Positions 12,001-20,232 of a stretch of 64,000 nt of DNA are shown here, one piece after another. The notes beneath the pieces were generated by a model, which saw only the letters and a list, made by a program, of their open reading frames with translations, searched no databases and was not told the DNA's origin. Position 1 is the first letter of the stretch. The number at the start of each line of letters is the position of its first letter. The DNA comes from Sorghum bicolor (taxonomy: Eukaryota > Streptophyta > Magnoliopsida > Poales > Poaceae). The stretch lies in NCBI RefSeq assembly GCF_000003195.3, contig NC_012872.2, positions 53,487,695 to 53,551,694 on the forward strand, read 5' to 3'. The position numbers and the translations under genes were made by a program.

Positions 12001-12908
12001 AGCCAATTTTAAGGCTTATATCAAACAAAAAAAGAATTTTGTTGCAATTACCAGAAACATGGTTATTATGAGGGCACCGTCGTTTCTTGCAGAGGAAGTG
12101 GCAGGCATTGTTCTGTGCTCTTCCGCGGAGTTTGCTCACTTCGTTGTGGATGCACATCTGTTCACGGGAACCCAGCACAGCCATCTTCGGCCTGTGAAAC
12201 ACCATCTGAACCATCAGAGACTCTAGGATTTGTCAATCTACAACTGCAGCTACTGAAGACATAACCAGCCCTCAGTACCATGGCATTCATGAGAAGTTAC
12301 TTAACAGCATACAGTTCAACACAGTCAGCTCTCAAATAAAAACAAGGTGCTGCAGTACAAGTTCGGTTGCCGACCTGTAGCTGGTGGCCTTGAGCTCCTT
12401 GATAACCTGCCGAAGCTGGCTGTGGGTCCGTGAGGCGTAGATGATGACTGGGTACCGCGACTGCTGCTGCTGAGACGTGGAATCCTCTGACTGCTGGCTA
12501 ACGGACGGCTGGCTCCCGTAGGGCAACTGCTGAGTCCCGCCGCCGCCGCCCCCGCGCCCGACCCGCAGGAACTCGCCGAAGGTGCGGCGCCACGCGAGCG
12601 ACGCACACAGCAGGCACAGTGTCTTCCCCGTCCCCGTAGGACTCTCTAGCAGCGCGTTCTTTCCCTGTCCATCGATCCGCCGAGGCAACGCAAACGCAAA
12701 GCAAAAGCAGTCAAAACCGAGCAAAACTTTGGGCGCGCAAACGGCGCAGGGAGGGTAGGGTTTAGCACGCGGGGTTGGAGGAGCGGGGAAGGGGGACTCC
12801 GGTCACCTGTTGCAGGGACTCGATGACGCGGTCCATGTAGGTGATCTGGCAGTCGTAGGCGTCGAAGGGGAAGTCGACGTCGACGCCGCGGATGCGGTAG
12901 ACCGGCAT
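1..12908 (-). CDS. RTEL1: RTEL1-type Fe-S DEAH DNA helicase, 3' end off window
   Basis: Regulator of telomere elongation helicase 1, an XPD-like superfamily 2 5'-3' DNA helicase that in other organisms dismantles D-loops and T-loops and limits homologous recombination in the nucleus. Exons read on the minus strand, each with AG/GT borders and a continuous frame: 12807-12908, 12375-12664, 12052-12191, 11597-11678, 11335-11485, 11057-11219, 10725-10901, 5269-5393, 4985-5036, 4506-4647, 4224-4378, 4056-4147, 3868-3975, 3717-3782, 2365-2451, 1886-1945, 1691-1806, 997-1054, 454-553. This gives 755 residues and one extra base. The start [14 protein letters not shown] is the usual family N-terminus. 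Visible motifs: SPTGTGKT (42-49), cysteines 144, 161, 170 and 206 for the Fe-S cluster, DEAH (250-253) and QAVGRVIR (682-689). The family is about 1000 residues in plants, so the C-terminal part lies beyond base 1. Intron 7 is 5.3 kb of transposons. Exon borders were set by eye. Confidence 0.92.
129..209 (-). CDS. RTEL1: candidate RTEL1 exon 20
   Basis: This 81-nt stretch is open in the phase required by exon 19 (one base carried over). It has an AG acceptor in front and a strong GTAAGG donor behind, and would encode [20 protein letters not shown] and a few more residues. I do not recognise this peptide, because the post-helicase part of RTEL1 is poorly conserved. It could be chance coding. 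Nothing else in 1-453 looks like an exon. Confidence 0.35.
454..2451 (-). other. RTEL1: RTEL1 exons 15-19: motifs V and VI
   Basis: Exon 15 reads [22 protein letters not shown] (motif V). Exon 16 is [18 protein letters not shown]. Exon 17 carries [20 protein letters not shown] followed by [18 protein letters not shown] (motif VI with its arginine finger). Exon 18 reads [19 protein letters not shown]. Exon 19 reads [19 protein letters not shown]. The donor of exon 18 (GT at minus 996-995) overlaps the end of a Stowaway MITE. Exon 19 ends at 454 with donor GTAAGT, leaving one base over. Confidence 0.88.
610..995. mobile_element. Stowaway-type MITE in RTEL1 intron 18
   Basis: Inverted ends CTCCCTCCGTCC and GGACGGAGGGAG lie at 612 and 993, each next to a TA (610-611 and 994-995), the Stowaway target duplication. 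The inner repeat TTGCAATTGTAG / CTACAATTGCAA extends the terminal repeat. The right TA provides the T and following A of the exon 18 splice donor on the minus strand. No coding capacity is seen. Confidence 0.85.
2865..3529. mobile_element. hAT-like non-autonomous foldback element
   Basis: The left end CCCTGTTTGGAGGTGCTTTT and the right end, read on the other strand (GCCCTGTTTGGAATGGCTTT), are imperfect inverted repeats. The inside is GC-rich and has no recognisable protein. A second element with the same type of ends lies at 34834-36692. I could not see a clean 8-bp target duplication, so the superfamily is a guess. It lies in RTEL1 intron 14. Confidence 0.6.
3717..5393 (-). other. RTEL1: RTEL1 exons 8-14: middle helicase segment
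   Basis: Exon 8 resumes after the 5.3-kb intron with [19 protein letters not shown]. Exon 10 carries [18 protein letters not shown] and then [16 protein letters not shown], motif III of the XPD/FANCJ/RTEL family. Exon 11 has [19 protein letters not shown]. Exon 12 has [17 protein letters not shown] (motif IV). Exons 13-14 lead to [11 protein letters not shown], the start of motif V. The exons are short (52-155 nt) and closely spaced. Intron 14 (2452-3716) is enlarged by a hAT-like foldback element. Confidence 0.9.
5754..6034 (+). mobile_element. TRIM/SMART-type miniature LTR retrotransposon
   Basis: Two 82-bp direct repeats (5754-5835 and 5953-6034) begin TGTTGTAATATAAGTGAATT and end CAACT(T/C)AATA. 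Directly after the first comes TGGTATCAAAGCCAGAGG, a primer-binding site complementary to initiator Met-tRNA. A purine run (GTGAGGGGGAG) precedes the second. The 5-bp target duplication ATCAC flanks the element (5749-5753 and 6035-6039). The inside is only about 117 bp with no gene. It sits exactly inside the LINE RT codons for [10 protein letters not shown]. It resembles published grass TRIM/SMART elements as I remember them. Confidence 0.9.
7060..9365 (+). mobile_element. non-autonomous copia-type element lacking pol
   Basis: LTRs lie at 7060-7423 (about 162 bp once a nested solo LTR is removed) and 9207-9365. They begin TGTTTCACAGC and end GGCCAATTCTAACA. The primer-binding site TGGTATCAAGC follows at 7424. 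The inside has a GC-rich leader, a gag from the ATG near 7937 ([20 protein letters not shown]), and frame breaks. A zinc knuckle [13 protein letters not shown] lies near 8531, and a protease-like [12 protein letters not shown] near 8790. The frame then ends at RLWEIDWLC, where the GAG-pre-integrase begins. Integrase, RT and RNase H are absent. About 55 bp of internal sequence with the purine tract also precedes the left LTR. The flanks look like halves of a MITE rich in AGCAGCTTTT. Confidence 0.75.
7160..7356 (+). mobile_element. solo LTR inside a copia LTR
   Basis: This 197-bp unit begins TGTTAGAATAGGCACC and ends TATTCGCTCTCA. It is flanked by the 5-bp duplication GCATA (7155-7159 and 7357-7361). 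Its ends match, in reverse, the LTRs of the decayed copia at 28858-33493 (TGAGAGCGAATAGG to CCTATTCTAACA). It is therefore a solo LTR of that family, left by LTR-LTR recombination, inserted into the 5' LTR of the element at 7060-9365. Confidence 0.85.
10725..12908 (-). other. RTEL1: RTEL1 exons 1-7: ATP site, Fe-S domain, DEAH box
   Basis: Exon 1 (34 codons) ends LQQ and joins in phase to [15 protein letters not shown] in exon 2, the Walker A motif. Exon 2 carries a Gly-rich and Gln/Ser-rich insert, then [16 protein letters not shown] (motif Ia). Exon 3 has three Fe-S cysteines (QMCIH, NACHFL, RRCPH) and exon 5 the fourth (GPCPYY). The spacing follows the four cluster ligands of human RTEL1, as I recall them. 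Exon 5 ends [10 protein letters not shown] (motif II) and exon 6 continues [12 protein letters not shown]. Exon 7 encodes a helical stretch ([19 protein letters not shown]). All seven introns keep frame. An intact Fe-S site argues for a working helicase core rather than a pseudogene. Confidence 0.9.
12756..12765 (+). promoter_or_regulatory. telo-box-like motif in RTEL1 intron 1
   Basis: TAGGGTTTAG is a 10/10 match to the plant telomere repeat register (TTTAGGG)n and contains the telo-box core AAACCCTA on the minus strand. It lies in RTEL1 intron 1, about 145 bases after the start codon. Telo-boxes near the 5' ends of plant genes are known binding sites of TRB and other Myb-like proteins. Function here is inference, because a short motif can occur by chance. 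Confidence 0.35.
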
Positions 12909-13146
12909 TTTGCCGGCGGAGGCGGAAGAGGCGGCGGTGGGAATGGGGATGGGGCAAAAGCTTGCGGCGGAAGGAGACCGGCGGATCGCGAGACGGCGCG
13001 CGCGCGGCGAATAGAAAGGAGGGGCTTCTTTTCTGATTTTTTTTTCCTGGGCGTGGCTTGTCGGCGTTGTTGCTGAACCATACTTGGGCCGTATCGCACG
13101 TACAGGCGTTGTGGGTTGTCTGGGCCATGGTTGTGCTGGGCCGCTT

Positions 13147-13389
13147 GGGCCTTGTTTACTTCTCCAAATATTTTGTAAAATATTCTAGATTCTCTTTCAC
13201 ATCAAATCTTACGTTACATGTATGAAATATTAAATATAGGTAAAAAAAGTAACTAATTACACAATTTGTATAAAATTTGGAAGACAAATCTCTTGAGCCT
13301 AGTTAGCCTATGATTGGACTATATTTGTCAAATAAAACGAAAGTGTTATTGTTCACATTTTGCAAATTTTTTTGCAAGTAAACAAGGCC
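13147..13389. mobile_element. GGCCTTGTTTA-type MITE, copy 1
   Basis: The 243-bp element starts GGGCCTTGTTTACTTC and ends AAGTAAACAAGGCC, an inverted repeat. TTG stands on both sides and may be a 3-bp duplication. Its inside aligns by eye with the copy at 14389-14632 (ATTAAATATAG, CCTAGTTAG, ATTGGAC, AACGAAAGTG). This family is extremely common in sorghum and sugarcane, which supports the host assignment. No coding capacity. Confidence 0.85.
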
Positions 13390-13509
13390 TTGATTGACAC
13401 GCTGCAAATCCATAAGAAAAAAGTTTCTTTTTTTATGTCCATAGACTATCAATTAAAGTTGAAAACGAATGGAAAATCGCTCTATCGTTTTCATTTTCAT
13501 ATTTTTAGA

Positions 13510-14091
13510 TGAAAACAGGGACGGGAGCTGGACAGACGAGAGCGGATATGGTAGCGGAATAATCAGTAATACGAAAACGAGTAAATACGGTCGGAAAATA
13601 GACAGAAATGAGCGGAAAACAGAAACTTAAGCCAGAACATATAAGCCGCATATGATAGCTCAAATAGAGAGACCAAAGTGCAATGCCAAATATCAAATAT
13701 GCACTAATCAGAGACCAGTGACCATACATAAATATTAGTACAATACTAAATATTCATAGATCACACAAATATGAATTATTCATACATCATATGAGACAAG
13801 AGACAAGACACATCATGTGATAGGGATAGGAATAGGATAAGGTTTCATAATTTGGGCCATATTGGGCTTTAGGCGGTGCTGGACTACCTATCCCATATTT
13901 ACAAGAAACGGGATGCAAAAACGGGATTCCGCAAATACGGACGCATAAAAACTCCACTGTTTTTGGTCCCACTCCCGTTTCACTTCGTTCCATTTTTGGT
14001 CTATTTATGTTTATCCTGAAAAAAACGAAAACGAACGGGAAAATACGGTCTACGGTTACGGACGAAACGGGATTTATCCCGTCCGTTTTCA
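13510..14091. repeat. foldback element with TGAAAACGGACGGGA-like ends
   Basis: TGAAAACAGGGACGGGAGC at the left and, on the other strand, TGAAAACGGACGGGATAAAT at the right form imperfect terminal inverted repeats. Sub-terminal CGGAAAA/ACGGTC words recur throughout the inside. This pattern is typical of non-autonomous hAT-like elements in grasses. No target duplication was resolved. Confidence 0.5.
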
Positions 14092-14388
14092 ACCTTATTA
14101 CCAATACAGTCTATAATTTTCATTATCAAACTTCAAAATTCAAAACTAAACACCCTACCCTTCCACTACTAAAATGAAATCATTTAAATTATCCCCGTCC
14201 TAGTTTCTAGTGGTTTTTGAAGTTGTTTCATCCTTCTTTCTTAAATAAAGTCTAGTAAGTATCTAATATCTCAATAAGGACATATTTGGAACATAGGTTT
14301 TTTTTAATAGAGCTAATTATATGAAATTCCTGCGAAATAGACCTTAAAATTTTAAAGGATAACTAGAATTCACATCCCCGTAGGCTAA

Positions 14389-14632
14389 GGCCTTGTTTAG
14401 TTCCCAACAAATTTTGCAAAATTTTTCAGATTCTCCGTCACATCGAATCTTTAAACGCATGCATGGAGTATTAAATATAGACGAAAATAAAAACTAATTG
14501 CACAGTTTGGTCGAAATTGACGAGACGAATCTTTTGACCCTAGTTAGTTCATAATTGGACAATATTTATCAAATACAAACGAAAGTGTCACTATTCATAT
14601 TTTGCAAAAAAAATTTGGAAGTAAACAAGGCC
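14389..14632. mobile_element. GGCCTTGTTTA-type MITE, copy 2
   Basis: The 244-bp element starts GGCCTTGTTTAGTTCCC and ends AGTAAACAAGGCC. It shares its whole internal layout with copy 1, 1.2 kb away in the same orientation. No clear target duplication was read. Confidence 0.85.
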
Positions 14633-15799
14633 TTTGGAGTCTAGTTGGGACAAAACAAACATCACGGATTGTTTGTGACGTGTGAAGTTTCTCAAAAAAA
14701 AGATTGTTTGTGATGTGAAGGAGATTTTAAAATTTTGCATTCTTCCCCTACCCAATGAAGATGTTGTTGCCTGAACTTCGAATAATCAGGTTCTCTCTCT
14801 CTCTTGCGGCAGGTTCATTCTCTGTTAAGAGCGATAAGTGTGAATAAAACACTTATGGATCCTAGTGTGAATAAAACAACCATAAAAAACAGATATCTCG
14901 GTAGTCAAAGTCATCGATATCAATTTTATGTTTACTGAGGGAGTTATTGGAATTAGACCAGATCAAGCATGCAATCAGACCAGTAAAAACTCGATGAACC
15001 AACGATTTTTAAGCCAAAACAAATAATAATAACTGATCACTACGAAACATAAAAAACCGGCAAGCCGTGCGTGGGGAGGGCATTGGATGAGGTTTGAACC
15101 CACACAACCTCCAAGTTTGGAACGCAAGAATCCACCACCAGAGTCATATTGTTGGTTGTGATTTAAGAATATATTTGTTGTATTTAAACCGGATCAAACC
15201 GGTGGTTCAACATTTGATCAAATTCTTTTTTATTATTTGGTCATCAGAGCAAGTAGTTGCTCTGCTCCTGATTTTTCTGGCACCAGTGAAAGTTGGGATC
15301 ACTTGCTGCTATGGAAAAGAATGACTCTCAAATTCTCTCTCCTCTACGAGCACCACTCAAGCCTTATGCTGTGGAGGGCCTAAATATGCTTGAGGAAGGA
15401 TGACATCCATGCTACACTGGAATGCCCTCACGACGTGGCCTGAGAACAACAACGAGGAGTACTTGGCTCTCCATGACGAAGAATTGCTAGTTTGATCCTG
15501 GGCAGGCCATTTGCTATTGAGTTTGGATCCAACTCCCTATAGATTTATTCCTAACCTGCTAATGCTTTTTATGGATTTGTTGGAATGTCAATAATGATGT
15601 TTTCATAGTGAGTGAGGGTATCTCTGTTGAGGAATCGATTGGTTTACTGAAAGGCCATGCAGAGGAGTTGTTATCAATTCGGCAACAGTCAACTAGGGGC
15701 TGCATAAGAGGAAGCAGGTTGCATATTGACTACTCTTGTTGCTGGGTCTACGATAAGAGTGGAGGCAAGGAAGAAATGAGCTAGACCTTCAGTGCAGCT

Positions 15800-15960
15800 A
15801 CGAAGATTAATGTGGATGGTGATTTCCTTGTGCGCATATATGGCAACTAGGCACGGAAACCATTATTAGAAATGGCAACGGTGTCTCACTCTTACAATAT
15901 GGAGAACCATGCACCCTTGCATGACACACACAGAGGCCAAAGCTAGAGGGTGTCCATTTG
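15800..15960 (+). pseudogene. possible RNase H-like (RVT_3) fragment
   Basis: The translation gives KINVDGDFLVRIYGN and, after a frame change, TIIRNGNGVSLLQYGEPC. This echoes the VNVDGAF...G.VIRN..G pattern of plant RNase H-like domains in LINEs and related repeats. Stops and frame changes make it a remnant. It is short, so similarity by chance is possible. Confidence 0.4.
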
Positions 15961-17068
15961 GCAATGAGTGACCGAAATACAATTTTGTTTTGAAAGTACC
16001 ATCTCCGCCTAAAAGAAAGAATGTAAATATCGTTTTACGAGGAGTCAAAGAATCTTAAGTTTAACTAAATTTATAAAAAGATATTATCTATATTTAGATC
16101 TTCAGTTAGGTTTATTATGAAAATTTATTTCATGATTACTCGTTACACATCATAAACATCAATACTTTATATATCATAGATATTCGGTCAAAATTAAGAA
16201 CTTTTGACTTATCAGGAAACAAAGATTTATGTTCTTTTTAGGATGAAGTAAACTATGTGAGGGCGGTGAATCTCCTTTAACATGGGGGAGAATAGGTTAT
16301 TGGTGACTTCAATTATCGCCGAGACATGTAAAAGAGCCTGAATCTTTGTAAACTAGTTTCTGAGAAGACAAATAGCAGATTAAAGTAGCGCATGAGCTTG
16401 TGTGTCTATCTATTGCTCCGTCCATTTCAGACTACAAAGTATTTTAGTTTGTGTAGATATATGATTTTATAATTTGGAATAGAGAAAGTATATTTTTTTA
16501 GCATTTCCGTTGCGTGCACACTTGTTTATTAATTAAATAAATTTCTCTATCGCCTTCATAGTTAAAACTAAAAAAACTGACTTCAAAAGGTAAAATAACG
16601 TATATTTTTATTTTTAATAGAGAGGAAATTATCCAAATCACCATTTATGTACCTAAAAAAAATATATCTAGGCAGCACTTGAGTGTTTTTATCGGCGGAG
16701 AGCACTAACTTTTTTCACTGTTATTTTTCCTCTTGTGCCACCCCACCGCTAGCCACCACCCATTGTCACGACGCACTTGTGATAGGGTCTCGTGGAGCTC
16801 CGGCAAGGAACATTCCGCGTCGTGGTGACCTCTTTCTCCTCCTTTCCACTATCGTTATGGTCATGGACGTCGTCATCTTGACCTAGCCTAGCCACGTGCA
16901 CCATGCCATAACCCTAATGCCATCCTCACCAGCCCCACCGCGTAGCCGGCATGCCCCCTCTGATTTCCCAGCCACCGAATTTGGAGAAAAAGAGAGGGGG
17001 AGTCATCAGATTTGAAGAAAAAGGGGAGAGAAAGAGAAGAAAGAAATCAAGTGTTCAACACTCGTTGT

Positions 17069-17309
17069 TACTCCCTTCTAAGAATCTTGAAGAGTCAAAC
17101 TTTTTAAAGTTTGACCAAATTTATATGATAAAATAATAATTATTATGATACCAACTAAATATCATTAGATTCTTCCTTAATTATATTTGTATAATATACT
17201 TACTTTACGTTACAAATCTTAGTATTTCACTCTATAATTTTGGTCAAACGTGAAAATGCTTTGACTCTCTAAGATTTTTGGAATGACTTACAATTTGGGA
17301 TGGGGAGTA
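17069..17309. mobile_element. Stowaway-like MITE upstream of the large gene
   Basis: TACTCCCTTCTAAGAATCTT at the left pairs with AAGATTTTTGGAATG...GGGGAGTA at the right. AGTCAAAC and GTTTGAC-type inner repeats are also present. TA borders both ends. It lies about 370 bases before the start codon at 17683 and could be part of the promoter or leader. Confidence 0.65.
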
Positions 17310-17682
17310 GATAGCATTTCTCTAAAAAAATGAATTTTAAGAATTTTTTTACAATAATTTTGAGAATTCTTTTGAATCGATTTTCGATGACAGACTCTTT
17401 TTTTGCTCGCAAAAAGGGAAAAAGAGAGAAGAAAACGAGAGGTTTTCGCAGGCGTGGCTCGGCAATCGCGTTCCTCCTTCGTGTGACCGTCGTCCTCCGT
17501 CTCCCCCGGGCACAACCGCACAAGCAAGCAACCCCTGCAAGTCCTGAAATCCAACACTCCAGTACTTCCCCACACCGCGAAACCACCGCGGCATCTATCC
17601 CCGCGCGCGCACCGCCATGCCTGCCATCGCCTCGTGATCCCCAACCCACTGGCCGGCTAGCCGCTCGCCGACGTTCCTCGCC

Positions 17683-20232
17683 ATGGCGGCGTCGGAGCGG
17701 GAGGCCGCGCTCCTCACGCGCGTGGCAGCGAACCACCTATTCCTCGGGCAGTTCGAGCCCCTGCGCGCGGTGCTCCTCAGCCTCCGCCGCCGCGCCGACC
17801 CGGGGCTCTCTGCGGACTTCCTCCGCGCGGTCGCCGCCGCGGGCGGCCGCGTCCCGGGCGTGCTCTGGTCCGCTCCCCCTGCCTGTCCGTCCCCGTCCCA
17901 CCTCGCCTGGCTTGCCGCGCTCGAGCTCGCCGCCCTCCCCTCCACTCCCAATCCCGAGGCGCTGCGCCTCAAGGCAGAGTTCCTCGTCCTCCTCCAGCCC
18001 ATCGCTGACGACCCCGCCATTGGCGCCGAGGCCAGCGGAATCCTCACGAGGCTGCTGGATTTGGGGGTGACGAGGTTGAAGCGCGAGGTCGAAGGTGGAG
18101 GGGAGGCAGGTGCTGGTGCCGAGGAGCCCCCCGTCTCCGAGAAGGATCTGAGAGGACTGTGGGGAGTGTTCCTCGACAACGCCCTTGTGTTTGACGCATT
18201 GTGCATAGGCGTCTCGAGGCAGATCGCCTTGGACGGGGGTGGTTTCGGCGTGGATGTGCTCCTATGGCTGCGGCGGAACGTGCAGCTTGCCCATTTGGAT
18301 GCCATGAAAATTCTTGTCGCGGAAGGTGATCTGGATGCTGCTGCTGGCCATCTTCGGTTTCTTTGCCTTGACCATGGACTGGAGGAGGATGAGTACAAGT
18401 AAGGGTTTAGTGGACTGCACATCTTTGTTTAGTACTATTTCAACATCTGATAGCCAGGGACATTAGCTAGAGTTGCAACCTGAGCATTTAATAAACAAGT
18501 CGAATTGTTTGTGGAATAGTAAGGCCAGTAGTAGCATTCAGTTACACTCAGTGCCATATAGTTGAGTTGGCCAGGATTTAATGTAGTTTTACGGCCAATA
18601 GTAGCAGCATACGTAAATTGGTAATGACTAGCGTCTTGCAGAGCAGGATTATGTGATCAATTGTATGTTTTGAGATAACACCATAATATTCAAGTTGCTG
18701 TTTTCAGATCAAACATTTTCAATTGATTCTGGGTTAACACATGCAAGGAGTCAACTAATTCTTATATTATGCATATTGGTCTCAGTTTGCTTCTGGACCT
18801 GGAATATGAATACTGCAATAAATTACTGAAATCGATTCCTTACAGGGTTGTCATAGCAGAGCTTCTCAGAGAGGGATGGGCAAAAGCATCCAATTATGGT
18901 GGAACATGGTCTGAGTTGCAGGATAGAATAACTAAATTGTATGGAGCAGCTCTTCAATGTACTAGTCCCCAGCTCGTGCAACTCGTTCAGGTAATTACAA
19001 AATTCTCTGTTTCTTGCTGGCATTCTTCTTTCATTGAAGTGCTTAACTATGAACTTCTCGGCCTGTTCAATTTGTTTCCAGCTTTTCCTTTCCTGGTTGA
19101 GAACCTGCACCTCATGCAGAAAACCATGCTGTTCTCCCTTTTGTTATGGAAATTTGACTCAACATTTTCATACGATACACACAGAAACTTTAGTCCTTGA
19201 ATGTCACATATCCTGTATTTATTTGCATTTTAGGCCAACGATTTAGTTGTGGCCACAGTTTGAGTTTATTCATCGAACATCACAGCACCTGACATAATTA
19301 CAATGTTTACCTTCTGGATTACATTTTTTTGCATGCTTGATCTTGAGTAGTGCTAATTCTTTGTATTGTTTCTAGCTCATTCTGGATAACATCCTTTCTG
19401 AAGAAATTGAAGATCATGATGTCTCTGATGCTAATGGGATGCCTCTTCCTTTCAAAAAATTTCTGGAAACATTGTTGTTGGAGAAGGATACTGACTCAGA
19501 TGACAAGATATTGTTGGACACAGCTATAACATCCTGCAAAAAAGATCTGTACCATTATTGCCGATTGTCTGGAAAGCATATGCTTGAAGTAGTCTTGGAA
19601 ACCGCTCTATCATCAATTAAGAGGGAGCAGCTTCTAGAGGCTGTTGATGTATGTCAATTTTCAAGGATAACCCTGTGTTTTTTCCCTGGTGGTATGAGCA
19701 TTCCATGACAAATTCCACTAGTTTATTGACTCATTGATTTATCTTCTGGCAAGTGGCTTTCTGCAGGTTGTTTCGTTGTTCCCCCTTCTCCACCCACTGG
19801 TTGCTGTCTTGGGATGGGATATTTTGAAGGGTAAAACAGCTCTGCGGAGAAAGCTAATGCAGCTGTTCTGGACAAGCAAATCCCAAGGTCTACGACTACA
19901 GGAATATTCACATTACCGTAGCCCAACAGATGAGGTACCCCTTCTGTTGATGAATTTTCTTCTTCTGTGGTAGTGTGCATAAAAAATATGTGGATCGTGA
20001 CAGTTTCTTTTGGCAGACATCCTGTGAGGAGTACTTGTGTGATCTTCTATGCTTCCATCTGGACCTTGCACGTTTTGTTTCAAGTGTTAATTCTGGCCGC
20101 TTGTGGAATTTGAGGAATTCATTGTTGTTTACCCAACAAGAGCAAGGTTCAGATGTTAACAATGCAGAAATATTAGACCCTTTTGTCGAGAACTTGATAC
20201 TTGAGCGGTTAGCTGTTCAGAGTCCCATGAGA
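17683..20232 (+). other. large gene exons 1-5 (residues 1-506)
   Basis: Exon 1 is GC-rich, as in many grass genes, and encodes AALLTRVAANHLFLGQFEPL followed by RAVLLSLRRR, a helical repeat-like N-terminus. Exons 2-5 continue with RVVIAELLREGWAKA-type helices, PFKKFLETLLLEKDTDSDDK, VVSLFPLLHPLVAVLGWDIL and YLCDLLCFHLDLARFVSS. I recognise no catalytic motif. Exon 5 ends 91 bases before the copia insertion at 20324. A CT-rich microsatellite (20243-20288) lies between them. Confidence 0.85.

Larger units (their letters stand above)
12909..17682. other. intergenic region between the two divergent genes
   Basis: It holds no supported gene. 12909-13130 is GC-rich and must contain the RTEL1 leader and promoter. 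13147-13389 and 14389-14632 are two copies of one MITE family. 13510-14091 is a foldback element. 15800-15960 is a possible RNase H-like fragment. 16402-16500 contains a half MITE end (GCTCCGTCCATTTCAGACTA). 17069-17309 is a Stowaway-like MITE. 17400-17682 is increasingly GC-rich and probably contains the leader of the large plus-strand gene. I see no shared bidirectional promoter at this distance. Confidence 0.6.

Noticed and set aside
12646..13128. 160-codon open frame on the minus strand overlapping RTEL1 exon 1
   Set aside because: It is an Arg/Pro-rich shadow frame in GC-rich DNA. The neighbouring frame carries the conserved RTEL1 start [13 protein letters not shown] and joins in phase to exon 2.
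12909..17682. shared bidirectional promoter of the two divergent genes
   Set aside because: The genes are 4.8 kb apart with several MITEs between them; nothing in the sequence points to shared control.
17330..18070. 246-codon and other frames overlapping exon 1 of the large gene
   Set aside because: Low-complexity Arg/Ser/Pro-rich translations in a GC-rich exon. The frame at 17683 joins in phase to 34 further exons.
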